In this document: positions 33,992 to 46,000 of the stretch, in pieces
Numbering within the stretch: the first letter of the stretch is position 1
How the letters are laid out: the number at the start of each line of letters is the position of its first letter
Assembly (NCBI GenBank): GCA_949128115.1
Contig: OX421961.1
Span: 88,581,277 to 88,645,276 of the forward strand
Direction of reading: 5' to 3'
Source of the DNA: Anaspis maculata
Lineage: Eukaryota; Arthropoda; Insecta; Coleoptera; Scraptiidae
Length of the DNA stretch: 64,000 bases
Notes under the pieces: model-generated
Told to the model about the DNA's origin: nothing
Databases searched by the model: none
Seen by the model: only the letters and a program-made list of their open reading frames with translations
Made by a program: the position numbers and the translations under genes

Positions 33992-34623
33992 GAGTCCTCT
34001 GTACGCTCGAAGCAACTCCGACTAAAAGGCCTCTAAATCGAAGGCGGTGATTTTTTTTCAACTGGTATTTGGTGATTACACTTCATATCTCCATAAAAAC
34101 ATGTGAGAGGAAAAAAATCCGAGGAAAGCCGATCACAGCCGAAGATAGTGAAATTACACGAGCGCCATCCTAGGGCCTTTATTTGACTTGAAAGAAAATT
34201 CTTTTTTCCAAGGAGGACTCTCTACAGTATTCTGCACCATCGTACCGGGTGGTTTTTTTATAAAATATCTGGAGCCAAAGTTATTTGGCTGTGAAAATTA
34301 TCAAAAAAATACTCAAAGATTTAGAGTTTCATATCTTCAGCTGAAATTTTTTTACTGAAAAACCACCCGGTACGATTGTGCAGAACACTGTTGAGAGTCC
34401 ACCCTGAAAAAAGGATTCTTGTTCCAAGTCAAATGAAGGCCCTAGGGTGGCGCGCGTAAGATTTGACTATCTTCGGCTGTGATCGGTTTTTCTCGGATTT
34501 TTTTCCGTTGACATTTTAAAATAGATATATGAAGTGAAATCTCCAAATGCCAGTTCAAAGAAAATCACCGGCTTCGATTTAGAGGCATTTAAGTTGGAGC
34601 CACTCTGAGCGTACAGAGGACTC
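33992..34623. mobile_element. Fold-back element T, TTAA duplication
   Basis: GAGTCCTCTGTACGCTC is mirrored by GAGCGTACAGAGGACTC, flanked by TTAA at 33988-33991 and 34624-34627. Inner pairs include GCGCCATCCTAGGGCC / GGCCCTAGGGTGGCGCGC and ACCGGGTGGTTTTTT / AAAAACCACCCGGT. A TTAA target fits piggyBac or Kolobok type transposition; the ends alone do not decide. Confidence 0.8.
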
Positions 34624-34627
34624 TTAA

Positions 34628-35361
34628 GTCAGGGTAGGTATTAGGTATGGGGTAGAAGGGGTCTGGGTCTGATTTCTAACCTCTTATTCGAAATTTCGAA
34701 ACAGGATTTTCATGGTCTTTGAAGGAAGAAGGAATTTAATTCAGCTCCTGTTGTGATTGAAATTTTTTCAAGGGTGTTGTCACCCTCTACCCTAGCTTAT
34801 TTGCAACCTGGGGTGAAAAATGATTGTTCAAATTTGTTGTCCGTATTTCTCCCAATTTAAGACGTTTACTGAAGGGATTAACCGATTTTTCAAATACCTA
34901 TACAATGTCGACAAAAAAAAATCTGATTTTAAAAAACTCCCAACTTCAGAATGAGTTGATGGATTACAATTTTTTTACAACGTTGTAAGGAGAATTGAAA
35001 CCTTCAGAATAATATGCAACTTATTCTGCCAAGGAGTGGAACGGGAAGATTGAAAATATTCGGGTTGTCAAATTGTATATCATTGGCAAATTGTCAGGTT
35101 TTTTTTTTAGAAAAAAAAATGTGCAGCGAGAAATTGGTTCTTTTCAACGTGTGTCGTATCAAAATGCACCGATTATGAGTCTAATTTTTTTTAAAATATC
35201 ACTTCGATATAACCTCAATAGAAAAAAAATACAGTTTGCCCTATGAGCTCGGCTCGTTGTATTCTCAACTTTGGATCACAACTCTTATACCTAATATACA
35301 TACTTCCAATATAATATTCCTGAAAAAAATTATCGACAATAATCGCAACACTTATTACATA
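34628..35361. other. Unannotated AT-rich stretch
   Basis: No gene or terminal repeat was recognised. Confidence 0.4.
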
Positions 35362-35363
35362 TA

Positions 35364-35484
35364 CCGTATGTTCATTAAAAACTTCAATAAAGGGAGGCTG
35401 TGACGCAGGCCATTCGATCCGAAAACGGCCAGGTTATCATCGGTCCACGGCCTCCCATTATTGAATTTTTTAATGAACATACTG
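35364..35484. mobile_element. Hairpin MITE W2 (121 bp, TA duplication)
   Basis: CCGTATGTTCATTAAAAACT is mirrored by TTTTTTAATGAACATACTG, flanked by TA. The tip reads GGGAGGCTGTGACGCAGGCC. Confidence 0.8.
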
Positions 35485-36264
35485 TATTACTACTGACTAT
35501 AACAATGCTGGCTGATGATAGGGGAGTGTACTTTCGCTCCGTCACGATACTCATTGATGTAGAGGACGTAAGATAGCCCTGCCCTAGCGTCCCATAAAGT
35601 CCACGGACCTGCGGAGACTCTAAAAGGCTTTTCCTTCTGATTATCCGATAAGATGAGATGATTGTTCGTTGCCATTGTTCCTTTTATTTTCAATAAAGAG
35701 CTGCACAACGCCGGCGCCGTTGAGATTGAAATCTGCGTTACGTCACCATTTTAATTTCACCTCTTCCCTAGCAGCAGCATCTCCCGGCCTTCCGCACCGA
35801 AGAACATACCTATGTAGAATGTAGATCATATTTCTGCTTTTTTGCAATTATCAATTATTGCAAACGATGTATGAAATGGGATGGGATGAAAAATGAAAGA
35901 TACCTCGTGCAAATTCGTAATAGTATTTTGAAAAAATTAGGCGCACACGCCTTTGCACTGACGAGTCACGAAGTACAAACGGTATGGCCTTTTCCGATTC
36001 AGGTGAAGGTATTTTATGCAAACATCAGGTATTCTAGCTCTTCTAGACTAGATATCTAGACACCATATAATAACTATGAATTTGGAGTGAGCGCTGAACT
36101 GCAGCATTTTCAAGAGGCTCCGAATTAATGAAGAGGGCATCGTGTTCATCAAATTTGAAACCGTGTAAAAGCGACTTTTCTATAAAGCCCGGCCGAGAGC
36201 CTACCTCAGAAAAAAAACTGTGGTTTCTAATTTCAAACACTTTACAAGCATAATAAAGCGCATA

Positions 36265-37120
36265 CAAGGTGGCCCAACGAAAACGAAACAGACAGTTTTC
36301 TGGACATTCGCCTGGACTGATCAACTTTTGTTTTCCAGGGGGACGTTCAACTGCTTTTAATTCAACCGTGAAGTTCGATCCCCGTAGTCAGGGTGGTGGC
36401 AGCCCCTTCGAAAATTTCAAATGACAATTGGAGCTCAGTGACACATCATTTTGAAGCTGGTTCAATGGGGAACTATAGTGACAAACGCCTGAAGTAATGG
36501 CGCCCGTGTTCCATGCACCCCAGCTATCATCAGTGTCATTTTAAGCGTACATAACCTCAACTTTGTAATTGTCATTTCATTTTCATCTGTCAGCAATCAG
36601 CATAGGAACCAACGCAACGGTGTTGCGTTACTTCGTGAGTTGAAAAGTAGAAACGCCGACAAGCCAAAAATCGCGGTAAAAAAATTGGTAGTGACGTGTT
36701 GTGTATCAGACTGCAACAGTTCCAAAGGACCATACCTTTGCAGTTTGCACCAGCTCTTTTTTATTTCCTCTCAGTGGGGCACCCTCCCCGCCTCAACTCT
36801 TCTTTGAGCACTTTCCATTTTCCGTACATTTGTTTGCATTTCTTTGAGGTTATGTACGTTAACTGTCAATATGAGTGCATGGAACACGTCGCCCTTTACA
36901 ATCAGTTTTGCCTATAGTTCCCCATTGTCTTTACAGCGGGTTTTTTTTCCATTTGATGCAAAATTTTCAAGACAATGTTATATTTCAGTGTTTTTAGAGG
37001 GTTACAGCCCCTTCCAGGTGGCTGGTTCACATGTCCCTTTAGTGAACATAATTCAGAACACAAACAAATGAGGTCAACTGCCCGAAAATCTGTCTGTTTC
37101 GTTTTCGTTGGGCCACCCTG
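36265..37120. mobile_element. TA-flanked fold-back MITE, family F, with nested insert
   Basis: CAAGGTGGCCCAACGAAAAC and the inverted GTTTTCGTTGGGCCACCCTG are flanked by TA (36263-36264, 37121-37122). Arms match 13903-14355. The two arms are about 200 bp each and are separated by the insert at 36467-36923. Confidence 0.8.
36467..36923. mobile_element. Element N2 nested at the centre of the family F MITE, AT duplication
   Basis: GGGGAACTATAG and CTATAGTTCCCC bound 457 bp. The copy at 13903 shows that the uninterrupted site reads TTCAAYTGTC; here AT lies on both sides. Inner inverted pieces include GTACATAACCTC (36550) and GAGGTTATGTACG (36846). Confidence 0.72.
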
Positions 37121-37122
37121 TA

Positions 37123-37584
37123 AAATACGAACGGTGCAAAAGAGGTTGATGAAAGAGAACAGAAATGATTACTTTTCCTCTGTGAATAAAATTAGGCAAA
37201 AAATTACATTAGTTGATGAATGGGGCTTTCTGTTATTCCTAGTTTATCTTGAATACGTGGATATTGAAAAATTCCTTGAATATTTTACGCTCGGAATGCC
37301 GATGAGCTCTACCTAGTACCTGCCTATGTCATAAAAATGCCAAACATTTACCTAAATGCTGGCTGGTCGTCTCTGAAATTTGATTAGCCATATCTCGACT
37401 TTACGATTAGTAAGAACTTATTATGCCTTTGCTAAGTGAGCAGTGTGGAAAAATCCATTCCAATTCGAAATGCTACTAATGCGAGGCTCTGCAGCGCCTA
37501 ATAATTATTTTCTCCCCAAATTAGGCATCCAGCCGTGGCGCTTCCATGCAGCAGCATAAATTCGACCAAACGTCGAAAATCTAT
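37123..37584. other. Unannotated stretch
   Basis: No gene or repeat end seen. Confidence 0.4.
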
Positions 37585-39141
37585 GGAACGCCATATTGCT
37601 ATTTATTTTGTCTTGTGATGTAGCGAAAGAAATGCTTAGAGTAGTAAAATTTAAAACGACGTCTGGTGATTTTGGGGAGCAAAGTTGTAGCATAGAGTTT
37701 TAAATAAAACTATACACTGACAATCCAAAGGCCAAACTGAAGCAGCAATGTTTTCAAAACAAAGAAAATCATTGGCATAAAATGATGAATTAAAGCAATA
37801 GTTGGGTATTTGTTCTAAATCGCCATCAATAATATTTTAATTTTGATTTGAAACAATACCCCATAAAATCTTGTATTGACTCTGATTTAAAACATTACAT
37901 TTATTCTGATTTGAAACAATACTCTGCTTTTTGTATTAATACCGATTAAAAACATTACATTAAATTTGTTTTGAAACAAAACTCAAGTATTGTATTGATG
38001 CCGCGATTTAAAACATCACATTCGATCTGATTAAAAACAAAACACAACTAAGTAATGTATTTATGCCGCGATTTAAAACTTAAAATTGAATCTGATTTAA
38101 AACACAACACAACTAATGTATTGATGCCGCGATTTAAAACAGCGTATTTGAATCTGATTTAAAGCAAAACACCAACTGATGTATTAATGTCGCGATTCAA
38201 AACATCACATTGAATCTGATTTAAAACAAAACACAACTATTGTTTTAATTCGTAGGGGTTGGCTAACCTGTAACGCCTTAAATGTTTAGTGACTTTTACG
38301 TTCGTGGACTTAGCTCTGGAACCAGCTCCTGTCATCTTGTTTTGCCGCGCGCCATCGTTTATGTGAAAAAGACGGCGCGCGGCAAAACAAGATGACAGGA
38401 GCTGTTTCCAAGAGCTAACTTCACGAACGTAAAAGTCACTAAACATTTAAGGCGTCACAGGTTAGCCAACCCCTACGAATTAAAACAATAGTTGTGTTTT
38501 GTTTTAAATCAGATTCAATGTGATGTTTCAATTCGCGGCATTAAAACAGTAGTTGGTGCTATGTTTTAAATCAGATTCAATGTGATGTTATAAATCGGGG
38601 CATTAATACATTAATTGTGTTTTGTTTTAAATCAGATTCAATGTGAAGTTTTAAATCGCGGCATTAATACATTACTTAGTTGTGTTTCGTTTTAAATCAG
38701 ATCGAATGTGATAATTTGAATCGCGGTATTAATACAATACTTGAGTTTTGTTTCAAAACAGATTTAATGTGATGTTTTAAATCAGTAATCATACACAAAG
38801 CAGAGTATTGTTTCAAATCATAATAAATGCAATGTTTTAAATCAGAGTCAATACAAGATTTTATGGGGTATTGTTTCCGATCAAAATTAAAACATTATTG
38901 ATGACGATTTAGAACAAATACCCAACTATTGCTTTAATTCATCATTTTATGCCAATGATTATCTTTGCTTTTGAAACATTTCTGCTTCAGTTTGGCCTTT
39001 GGATTGTCAGTGTATAGTTTTATTTAAAACTCTATGCTACAACTTTGTTCCCCAAAATTACCAGACGTCGTTTTAAATTGTACTACTCCAAGTATCTCTT
39101 CCGATACATCACAAGACAAAACACAAAGCAATATGACGTTC
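37585..39141. mobile_element. Large palindrome P1 with tandem-repeat arms
   Basis: Inverted arms of about 750 bp meet at about 38360, where CAAAACAAGATGACAGGAGC mirrors AGCTCCTGTCATCTTGTTTT. Each arm contains a ~60-65 bp tandem repeat built on GATTTAAAACATCACATTGA and ATGTATTAATGCCGCGA (starts near 37884, 37943, 38005, 38070, 38131, 38194). Outer edge GGAACGCCATATTGC is mirrored by GCAATATGACGTTC. No protein coding signal. Confidence 0.82.
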
Positions 39142-40832
39142 TATATTAGAGTAGTACAATTTAAAACGACGTCTGGTAATTTTGGAGAACAAAGATGTAG
39201 CATATAGTTTTAAATAAAACTATACACTGACAATCCAGAGGCCAAACTGAAGCAGCAATGTTTTAAAAGCAAAGAAAATCATTGGCATAAAATGATGAAT
39301 TAAAGCAATAGTTGGGTATTTGTTCTAAATCGTCATCTATAATATTTTAATTCTGATTTGAAACAATACCCCATACAATCTTGTATTAACTCTGATTTAA
39401 AACATTGCATTTATTCTGATTTGAAACAATACTCTGCTTTTTGTATTAATACCGATTTAAAACATTACATTCAATCTGTTTTGAAACAAAACCCAAGTAT
39501 TATGTATTGCGTATTAAGCATTTAGTATTAATGCCGCGATTTAAAACATCACATTGAATCTGATTTAAAACAAAACACCAACTAATGTATTAATGCCGCG
39601 ATTTAAAACATTACATTGAATCTGATTTAAAACAAAACTCAACTATTGTTTTAATTCGTAGAGGTTGGCTAATCTGTGACGCTTTGAATGGTTAGTGACT
39701 TTTAATTTCGTGAAGTTAGCTCTTGGAACCAGCTCCTGCTGGCTCCTGCCGGCAGATATTTTTTCCTTAAGCATCCGCCCGAGTTCTCCCGCCTTACCGA
39801 GTGCTCGCTATACCAAGTCCTCCGCCTTACCAAGTCCTCATTGGGGACGCGCTGTGCGCCAGGCTGCGCGTGCCGGCACCATGCAGTTTCATACGTATCG
39901 CAAGTTTGCGCACCAAATCAAACAGGTAGAGTGTTGTAAGTAGTAGATATAGCCCAGGAATTTTAGGTTTTAAACCTCAATAAAACTGGAAAGAAGCTGG
40001 ATTTTTGCATACAGGCTCTCTAAGATGTCCTGAACATCCCACTGAAATTCCCAAACTTTCCCATGTGCGCGTCATGGTTTTTGTTTAGGGTGAAGATTTG
40101 ATGCACATTCTTGCTGGAAACATCCAGTTTGACTCGGAGAAAGTTGAAATTCAGCATACACACTTAATAAAGCGTTCCGAAAAATATGTGAAAGTTTCGA
40201 AACTTTTTATTGTACGTGTCAGGTCTTTTTAGAGAGAGGGGTAAAAAATCTCTTATCGCAGTACAGACTTGGAGGAAAAGTACAGATCGCAGTTGGCGCC
40301 GAGGAAGGCCGAAAATTCGCGTACAGAGACCCAGCAGACTGTGTCGAATAAAATCCTGATTTTTCCCAAACTCTCCCATTCAAACTTCATGTTTTCTTAA
40401 GAGAGAGGGTGAAGAGCACATTCCCGCAAAAATTGTTTGTTACAAGCTTCGAAGAGCTGAAAATTTGTGATAGCCTGTAGTTTTAAATTCACTCTGCTGC
40501 TATCAGCGTTGTGTGCTCTTTGTCTCTGTGTTTTTTTTCAGTCCTGCCTAGATGTCGTTTGGTTGTAGGTTTTCCTTTTACCACCGAGGAAACAAAAGTA
40601 ATTGGCAATGAAATGATATACGAGTTATATTTCAAACTATACGAGCCGAATGCGTAGCAGGAGACTTGGAAGAAAGATTTTGAACTTTGATCCAAGATGA
40701 ACCAGACTGTACAGGTGGTCCATCTTAGCGTAATCATCCCATAACGGTCTTACCGTTAAAGATAGAGAAAACGATGTAGAAGAAAAGTTATATGGTTTGA
40801 TGAGACCTACAACCTAAAATTATTCCCAGCTA

Positions 40833-42111
40833 CACAGGTGTCCCATTTTGACGGGACTAACGGAACGTAATTTTTTTTATATGGAACACCCTATTTTTTG
40901 CATTTTTCTATTCAGCTTTTTCAACTGTCATATTCCTGTATTTTTGTTTTTCCATTGTGTGTGCTACCAACTAAAAATAGAAAACTGGAAAAAATCGCAT
41001 TTTCAGTTTTCTTAAAAAAATCGTAGCGGCCTTGCTTTTCGAAACTAATAAGGGATGAAACTTGACATGGTGATAGTCAAGTCAAAAACTAAAATCTCAA
41101 TGTCAAAATATGCAATGTTTTGATACAGGGTGTTCACAAAAAAAAATCAAACTTTGAAATTTTCAAAGTATCATAACTATTTTTTTTAAACGGCATGCTC
41201 CCAATTTTATAACGTTATCTGATAGCTTTTTTATCCTCTTTTATTTTTACTAGAGGTACCCCACCCTTATACTCCATTTTTTCAAGATAAACGGAAATTT
41301 TCACAAAGTTTGCTAATTTTTTTGGTTTTTTCCCAAAAATTGAGTTGGCTGTGATGAATGACAGACAAGCCAAATAGTACGCAGCTCTCAGTTAGTCAGT
41401 CTGAATAATTTCGAACTAAGAAAAATGACTTCACGCGAGAGGCAATGATTGATATGATAATCTGGTATTAATCCAGATATCCAGGATTTCACTTTGTTGT
41501 CTTTTTGCGTTGAAGTCTTTTTTTTTTGTTCGACAATATTCAGACTGACTAACTGACAGCTGCGTACCATTTGGCTTGTCTGTCATTCATCACGGCCAAG
41601 TCAGTTTTTGAAAAAATATAAACAAAAAATAAATAGCAAAATTTTGTGAAAATATCCGATTATCTCAAAAAAAAGTTTAGGGTGGGGTGCTCCTAGTAAA
41701 AATAGAAGGATGAAAAAAGCTATCAGATAACGTTATAAAATTAGGGGCATGCCATTTGAAAAAAAATAGTTATGATACTTTGAAAATTATAAAGTTTGAT
41801 TTTTTTTGTGAACGCCCTGTAACAAAAAATCGCAATTTTTCGACATTGAGATTTTGGTCTTTGACTTGACTATCACCATGTCAAGTTTCATCCCTTAGTT
41901 TCGAAAAGCAAAGCCGCTACGATTTTTTAAGAAAACTGAAAAAGCGATTTTTTCCAGTTTTCTATTTTTAGTTGGTAGCACTGCCACACAATTGAAAAAA
42001 AAAATACAGGCATAAGACAGTTGAAGAAGCTGAACAGAAAAATGCCAAAAAATATAGGTGTTCCATTCAAAAAAATTACATTCCGTTAATCCCGTCAAAA
42101 TGGAACACATG
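40833..42111. mobile_element. TA-flanked fold-back element I inside P2
   Basis: CACAGGTGTCCCATTTTGAC mirrors GTCAAAATGGAACACATG, with TA on both sides (40831-40832, 42112-42113). The P2 core arms pair right up to these TA sites (AAAATTATTCCCAGC against GCTGGAAATAATTTT). Confidence 0.72.
41126..41819. mobile_element. TA-flanked fold-back MITE M1 at the centre of P2
   Basis: CAGGGTGTTCACAAAAAAAA mirrors TTTTTTTTGTGAACGCCCTG, flanked by TA (41124-41125, 41820-41821). The arms of element I pair up to these TA sites. Confidence 0.8.
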
Positions 42112-43379
42112 TATTATAGCTGGAAATAATTTTAGGTTATAGGTCTCATCAAACCATATACTTAACTTTTATCCTACATCTTTTTCTCTATCTTGAACGG
42201 TAAGACTGCTATGGGATGATTACGCTAGGATGGACCACCTATATAGTCTGGTTCATCTTGGATTAAAATTCAAAATCTTTCTCCCATGCCTCGAAGTCTC
42301 CTGCTTCGCATTCGGCTCGTATAGTTTGAAATATATACTCGTATATCGAGTCGTATATCATTTCATTGCCAATTACTTTTGTTTCCTCGATGGTAAAAAC
42401 AAAACCTACAAACAGACGACATCTATCTAGGCAGGACTGAAAAAAAAACACAGAGACAGAGAGCACACAACGCTGATAGCAGCAGAGTGAATTTAAAACT
42501 ACAGGCTATCACGATTTATAATATGTAATTACGACAGTCGTAAATCTACTACAACACTCTGATTTTGCGCGCAAACTTGCGATACGTATGAAACTGCATG
42601 ATGCCGGCTCGCGCAGCCTGGCGCACAGCGCGTCCCCAATGAGGACTTGGTAAGGCGGAGGACTTGGTATAGCGAGCACTCGGTAAGGCGGGAGAACTCG
42701 GGCGGATGCTTAAGGAAAAAATATCTGCTGGCCGCGCGGCAGGAGCTGGTTCCAAGAGCTAACTTCACGAAATTAAAAGTCACTAACCATTCAAAGCGTC
42801 ACAGATTAGCCAACCTCTACGAATTAAAACAATAGTTGAGTTTTGTTTTAAATCAGATTCAATGTAATGTTTTAAATCGCGGCATTAATACATTAGTTGG
42901 TGTTTTGTTTTAAATCAGATTCAATGTGATGTTTTAAATCGCGGCATTAATACTAAATGCTTAATACGCAATACATAATACTTGAGTTTTGTTTCAAAAC
43001 AGATTGAATGTATTGTTTCAAATCAGAATAAATGCAATGTTTTAAATCAGAGTTAATACTAGATTGTATAGGGTATTGTTTCAAATCAGAATTAAAATAT
43101 TATAGATGACGATTTAGAACAAATACCCAACTATTGCTTTAATTCATCATTTTATGTTTATGCCAATGATTTTCTTTGCTTTTAAAACATTGCTGCTTCA
43201 GTTTGGCCTCTGGATTGTCAGTGTATAGTTTTATTTAAAACTATGTGCTACAACTTTGCTCCCCAAAATTACCAGACGTCGTTTTAAATGGTACTACTCT
43301 AAGCACCTTTTTACACAAATGTAATGCTACATCACACTACAACATAAATAGCAATATGGCGTTCCATAAAAATCCCTCG

Positions 43380-43978
43380 CATTACCGCATACAAACCACT
43401 CCTTTACTAAATTTACATTATTGATAAGGCACGAACTGGTTCGCCTGCTGAGTCCAAATTCACATCAGCCTCGCTATTGTTATGTGCAGTCCTGCGGGCA
43501 CTATGTGGCGGAGGCGCAAGGGGGGGGCAGGAGAATTAATTGCTGCTCACAATAATTATTAGGAACGAATTCCGAATGACCTGGCTCCAAGTTTCATTTA
43601 CACATAGTAAAAGTATTAAAATGCAACGTTGTTTATTCTATTATTAACATTGATAGTACCTACCGATACATAGTTTGATGGCAAAATCCGGCTTTTCGGA
43701 AATTACGTGATCAGTTACGGATATAGTCGATTGATTGATTACACAGTTTCAATCTCTGCTGCAGACCCAACCAGACATTCACCGTTCCCCTAGTTCAATC
43801 GTGACCAGCGGTGTTCGTTGTCTCCCACGACCGACAGGGGTATTTTTTTCCATCATCAAAGTGGCATGACTAAATTGCGACCAGATGGGTCAGCCAATCA
43901 ATCCATTCCAATCGATTGAGCAGCTCACCTGATTAAATATATGTTATATTATGTATATTATTATTACACACACATACA
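43380..43978. other. Non-repetitive island
   Basis: No palindrome or element end. Holds GAGAATTAATTGCTGCTCAC, AATAATTATTAGG and CCAATCAATCCATTCCAATC, words of the kind bound by homeodomain factors. No exon recognised. May be unique, possibly regulatory DNA. Confidence 0.35.
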
Positions 43979-43980
43979 TA

Positions 43981-44330
43981 CAGGTGATTTTTTTTAAAGG
44001 ACTCCGCACCCCAGATTTCTTGCTGCCAATTTTTTTTTCCAGGAAAACGCTGAAACAGATCGATTTTAATTTTAAGGGGGACATCTAGGACACACATTGT
44101 CAAATTTTCATCTTCAACCCCTTCGTCCCCCCCCCCCCCTCCTACCCTACTTTAAAATTTCAAGTAGCACTACCTATGTTGTGATACATCAAATTAAAGG
44201 TAATAAGATTATCTTTCTGTCAAACATACCTTGAATTCCTTGAAACCACCTCAAACCCTGCTCAAAATTTTCTCGTTGTCAAATAAAGGGAATAGTGCGG
44301 CGGTTAGTGGACGATTTTGAGACCTACCTT
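43981..44330. mobile_element. X-family MITE, one end only
   Basis: TA then CAGGTGATTTTTTTTAAAGG, followed by a GGGGGACATCTAGGACACAC block that matches 63062 onwards (GAGGGGGACATCTAAAACAT). The opposite end was not found. Confidence 0.5.
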
Positions 44331-44632
44331 GCATTTTATGCTAGAGCATTCAAACTTGGCAGAGTTGTAGTTAGTACATACTCCCAGCTTACTTTTAAGA
44401 AGTAGAAACAAGGTTGCAAACCCGGGAGAGCAGCAGTATAGCGAGTTGTCTACCTAACAGGGGTAGATTTTAAAACCTCAACAAATCGTTCGTTTCGGTG
44501 ACTTTCATGGGCCGGGATCGGTCCTCCACTTGACTTTTACTAGTTATGGGCATATATCGACCTTGGCGATGAGTTGTGGCAGCGGGTTGCCTATCTTTCA
44601 GGGGCACAAACAGAAATCACCCGGATCACAGT

Positions 44633-44740
44633 TAGTCCGGACGTTACGGGGCTACAACCTTGCAAAGAGTGATCAAGCGATGAGACTTGTCACAAAATGT
44701 TCATTAGGCCCCTGGGCAACTTTCAAGAGGTGATGTCACA
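44633..44740. mobile_element. Single B-type end (solo arm)
   Basis: TAGTCCGGACGTT followed by CAACCTTGCA, GTGATCAAGCGATGAGACTT and TTCAAGAGGTG, parallel to the left arm of B2 (28193-28310). No partner arm nearby. Confidence 0.6.
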
Positions 44741-45082
44741 GACAGACCCTTGACCTGAAATTGTAGGTGAGAACTCCAAAGGCTTCGTTCGTGGTCGGTT
44801 AAAAACTTTTAGGGACTTTTGGGGAAGAAGTACACCTATTCTATATCAATACCACCGCGATTTATGAGGTGCTTTCAAGCTTGAGTGATTTTTGGTCAAC
44901 TATACCTACTTGAACGAAAAGGAATTTAATAATGTTGCGTGTCTAGCATTGGTTTCTTGTCAAACATCACTAAATAAAGGTTACCAGGCTGATAGTAAAC
45001 AATAAATACTTAGAAAGATTTATATAGGCTGGTTATTGATTAGCGAATATAGATACCGCACACAGGATTTTTTTTATAAGTA

Positions 45083-45204
45083 CCGTATGATCAAAAATTT
45101 TCGTCCTCTAGGCAGGCTGTGGCCTGGCCAAAATTAGCCTCGTTTGCCTGCCAATGACCAGACACCATAGCCTGCCTAGAGGAGGAAAGTTTTTGATCAT
45201 ACGG
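45083..45204. mobile_element. Hairpin MITE W3 (122 bp, TA duplication)
   Basis: CCGTATGATCAAAAATTTTC mirrors TTTTTGATCATACGG, flanked by TA. The tip GGCAGGCTGTGGCCTGGCC matches W1. Confidence 0.82.
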
Positions 45205-45861
45205 TATATTTAGTTTGCTTATTGGAGTAACATAAATTCAAACGACAATTTTTTTTCATAACTTTGGCTTCGACCTCGGTTTCGACGCTGCCATTCTGTT
45301 TGTTCACTTTCCAGTGCCTGCAGTCCTCATTGCATGTGTCTTCGAGAAAGAGCAACCGTATTGCCAACCAAATGAACAACCGGTGATTCTGATGACCTGG
45401 GTCCGTCGATTTCTCTATCATGCCTTTATTCAACATGTTTTTTAAAAACGTCTACACTTCTTCTTGTTTTGCTAATGGTAGGCGCCCAGCGGCTTGTTGA
45501 ATTTGAGCGGCGTTCTCGGTGTTGATGTGATGTTGAATTACGCTGGTCCTCCCACTATAGGACTGCCTTCCATGACACAGGCTATATCTGCAGCTTCTTG
45601 GGTGTATTGCATCGCAGGCTCCTTATCCTTCTCCTTCCCACTCAGGTGTTTCCAGTCATCTCCAAAGACTGCGTGAATATCTCCATTCTCCACTATCTTT
45701 TTCTCCAAGAAGTTTGAAACTGAAGCGTTTGTCGACACGTTTTCGCAGCGTGAGATCCATTTCACGGGTTCATACCGGCTCAGGATTTTTCCATTCCTGA
45801 TTGTTTTGCATGTCTCGTTCAGGTCAACGACTCTTATCGGTATTTTCGTCTTATCCATCAT
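45197..45861 (-). pseudogene. Broken Ty3/gypsy-type pol fragment
   Basis: Reading the minus strand from 45861, the residues KTIRNGKILSRYEPVKWI fit the stretch between protease and reverse transcriptase of gypsy-type polyproteins. Further on, after a frame change near 45537, HHINTENAAQIQQAAGRLPL and then MLNKGMIEKSTDP match the start of the reverse transcriptase domain (the family pattern of H-I-N/D-T-G-D-A, R-R-L-P, M-L-x-x-G-I-I-E-x-S). An in-frame stop lies at 45452-45454. The catalytic palm motifs, RNase H, integrase and LTRs are absent. It is a decayed relic of an LTR retrotransposon. Confidence 0.75.
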
Positions 45862-46000
45862 GTGATCAATGTCTTAGCCATGGAAATCAATAATGTCAGC
45901 AACAAGGACCTTCTCTCGCTGCAGGCCAGTTGATCTACAGTTGGGCAACTTTCTAGGGCTCAAATTCTGTGTTCTAACAGCTTCATGTTTCTCAGCGAAA
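45862..46000. other. Unannotated linker
   Basis: Minus-strand frames from the gypsy remnant fade out here; no other feature seen. Confidence 0.3.

Larger units (their letters stand above)
39142..43365. mobile_element. Very large palindrome P2, same arms as P1, nested core
   Basis: Outer arms (39142-39740, 42740-43365) repeat the P1 arms, including the 60-65 bp tandem units. The core differs from P1 and is itself palindromic: GGCAGATATTTTTTCCTTAA and the GAGTTCTCCCGCCTTACCGA block (39755) are mirrored near 42650-42720; then AGCGTTGTGTGCTCT (40502) against 42450; then element I and MITE M1. About 500 bp in the left arm (39949-40460), starting TAGCCCAGGAATTTTAG, have no partner and look like an inserted H-family half. 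Confidence 0.82.

Noticed and set aside
37884..38240. CRISPR-like regular repeats
   Set aside because: Spacing of 59-65 bp arises from a diverging tandem repeat with no conserved repeat/unique spacer pattern, in a eukaryotic palindrome arm.
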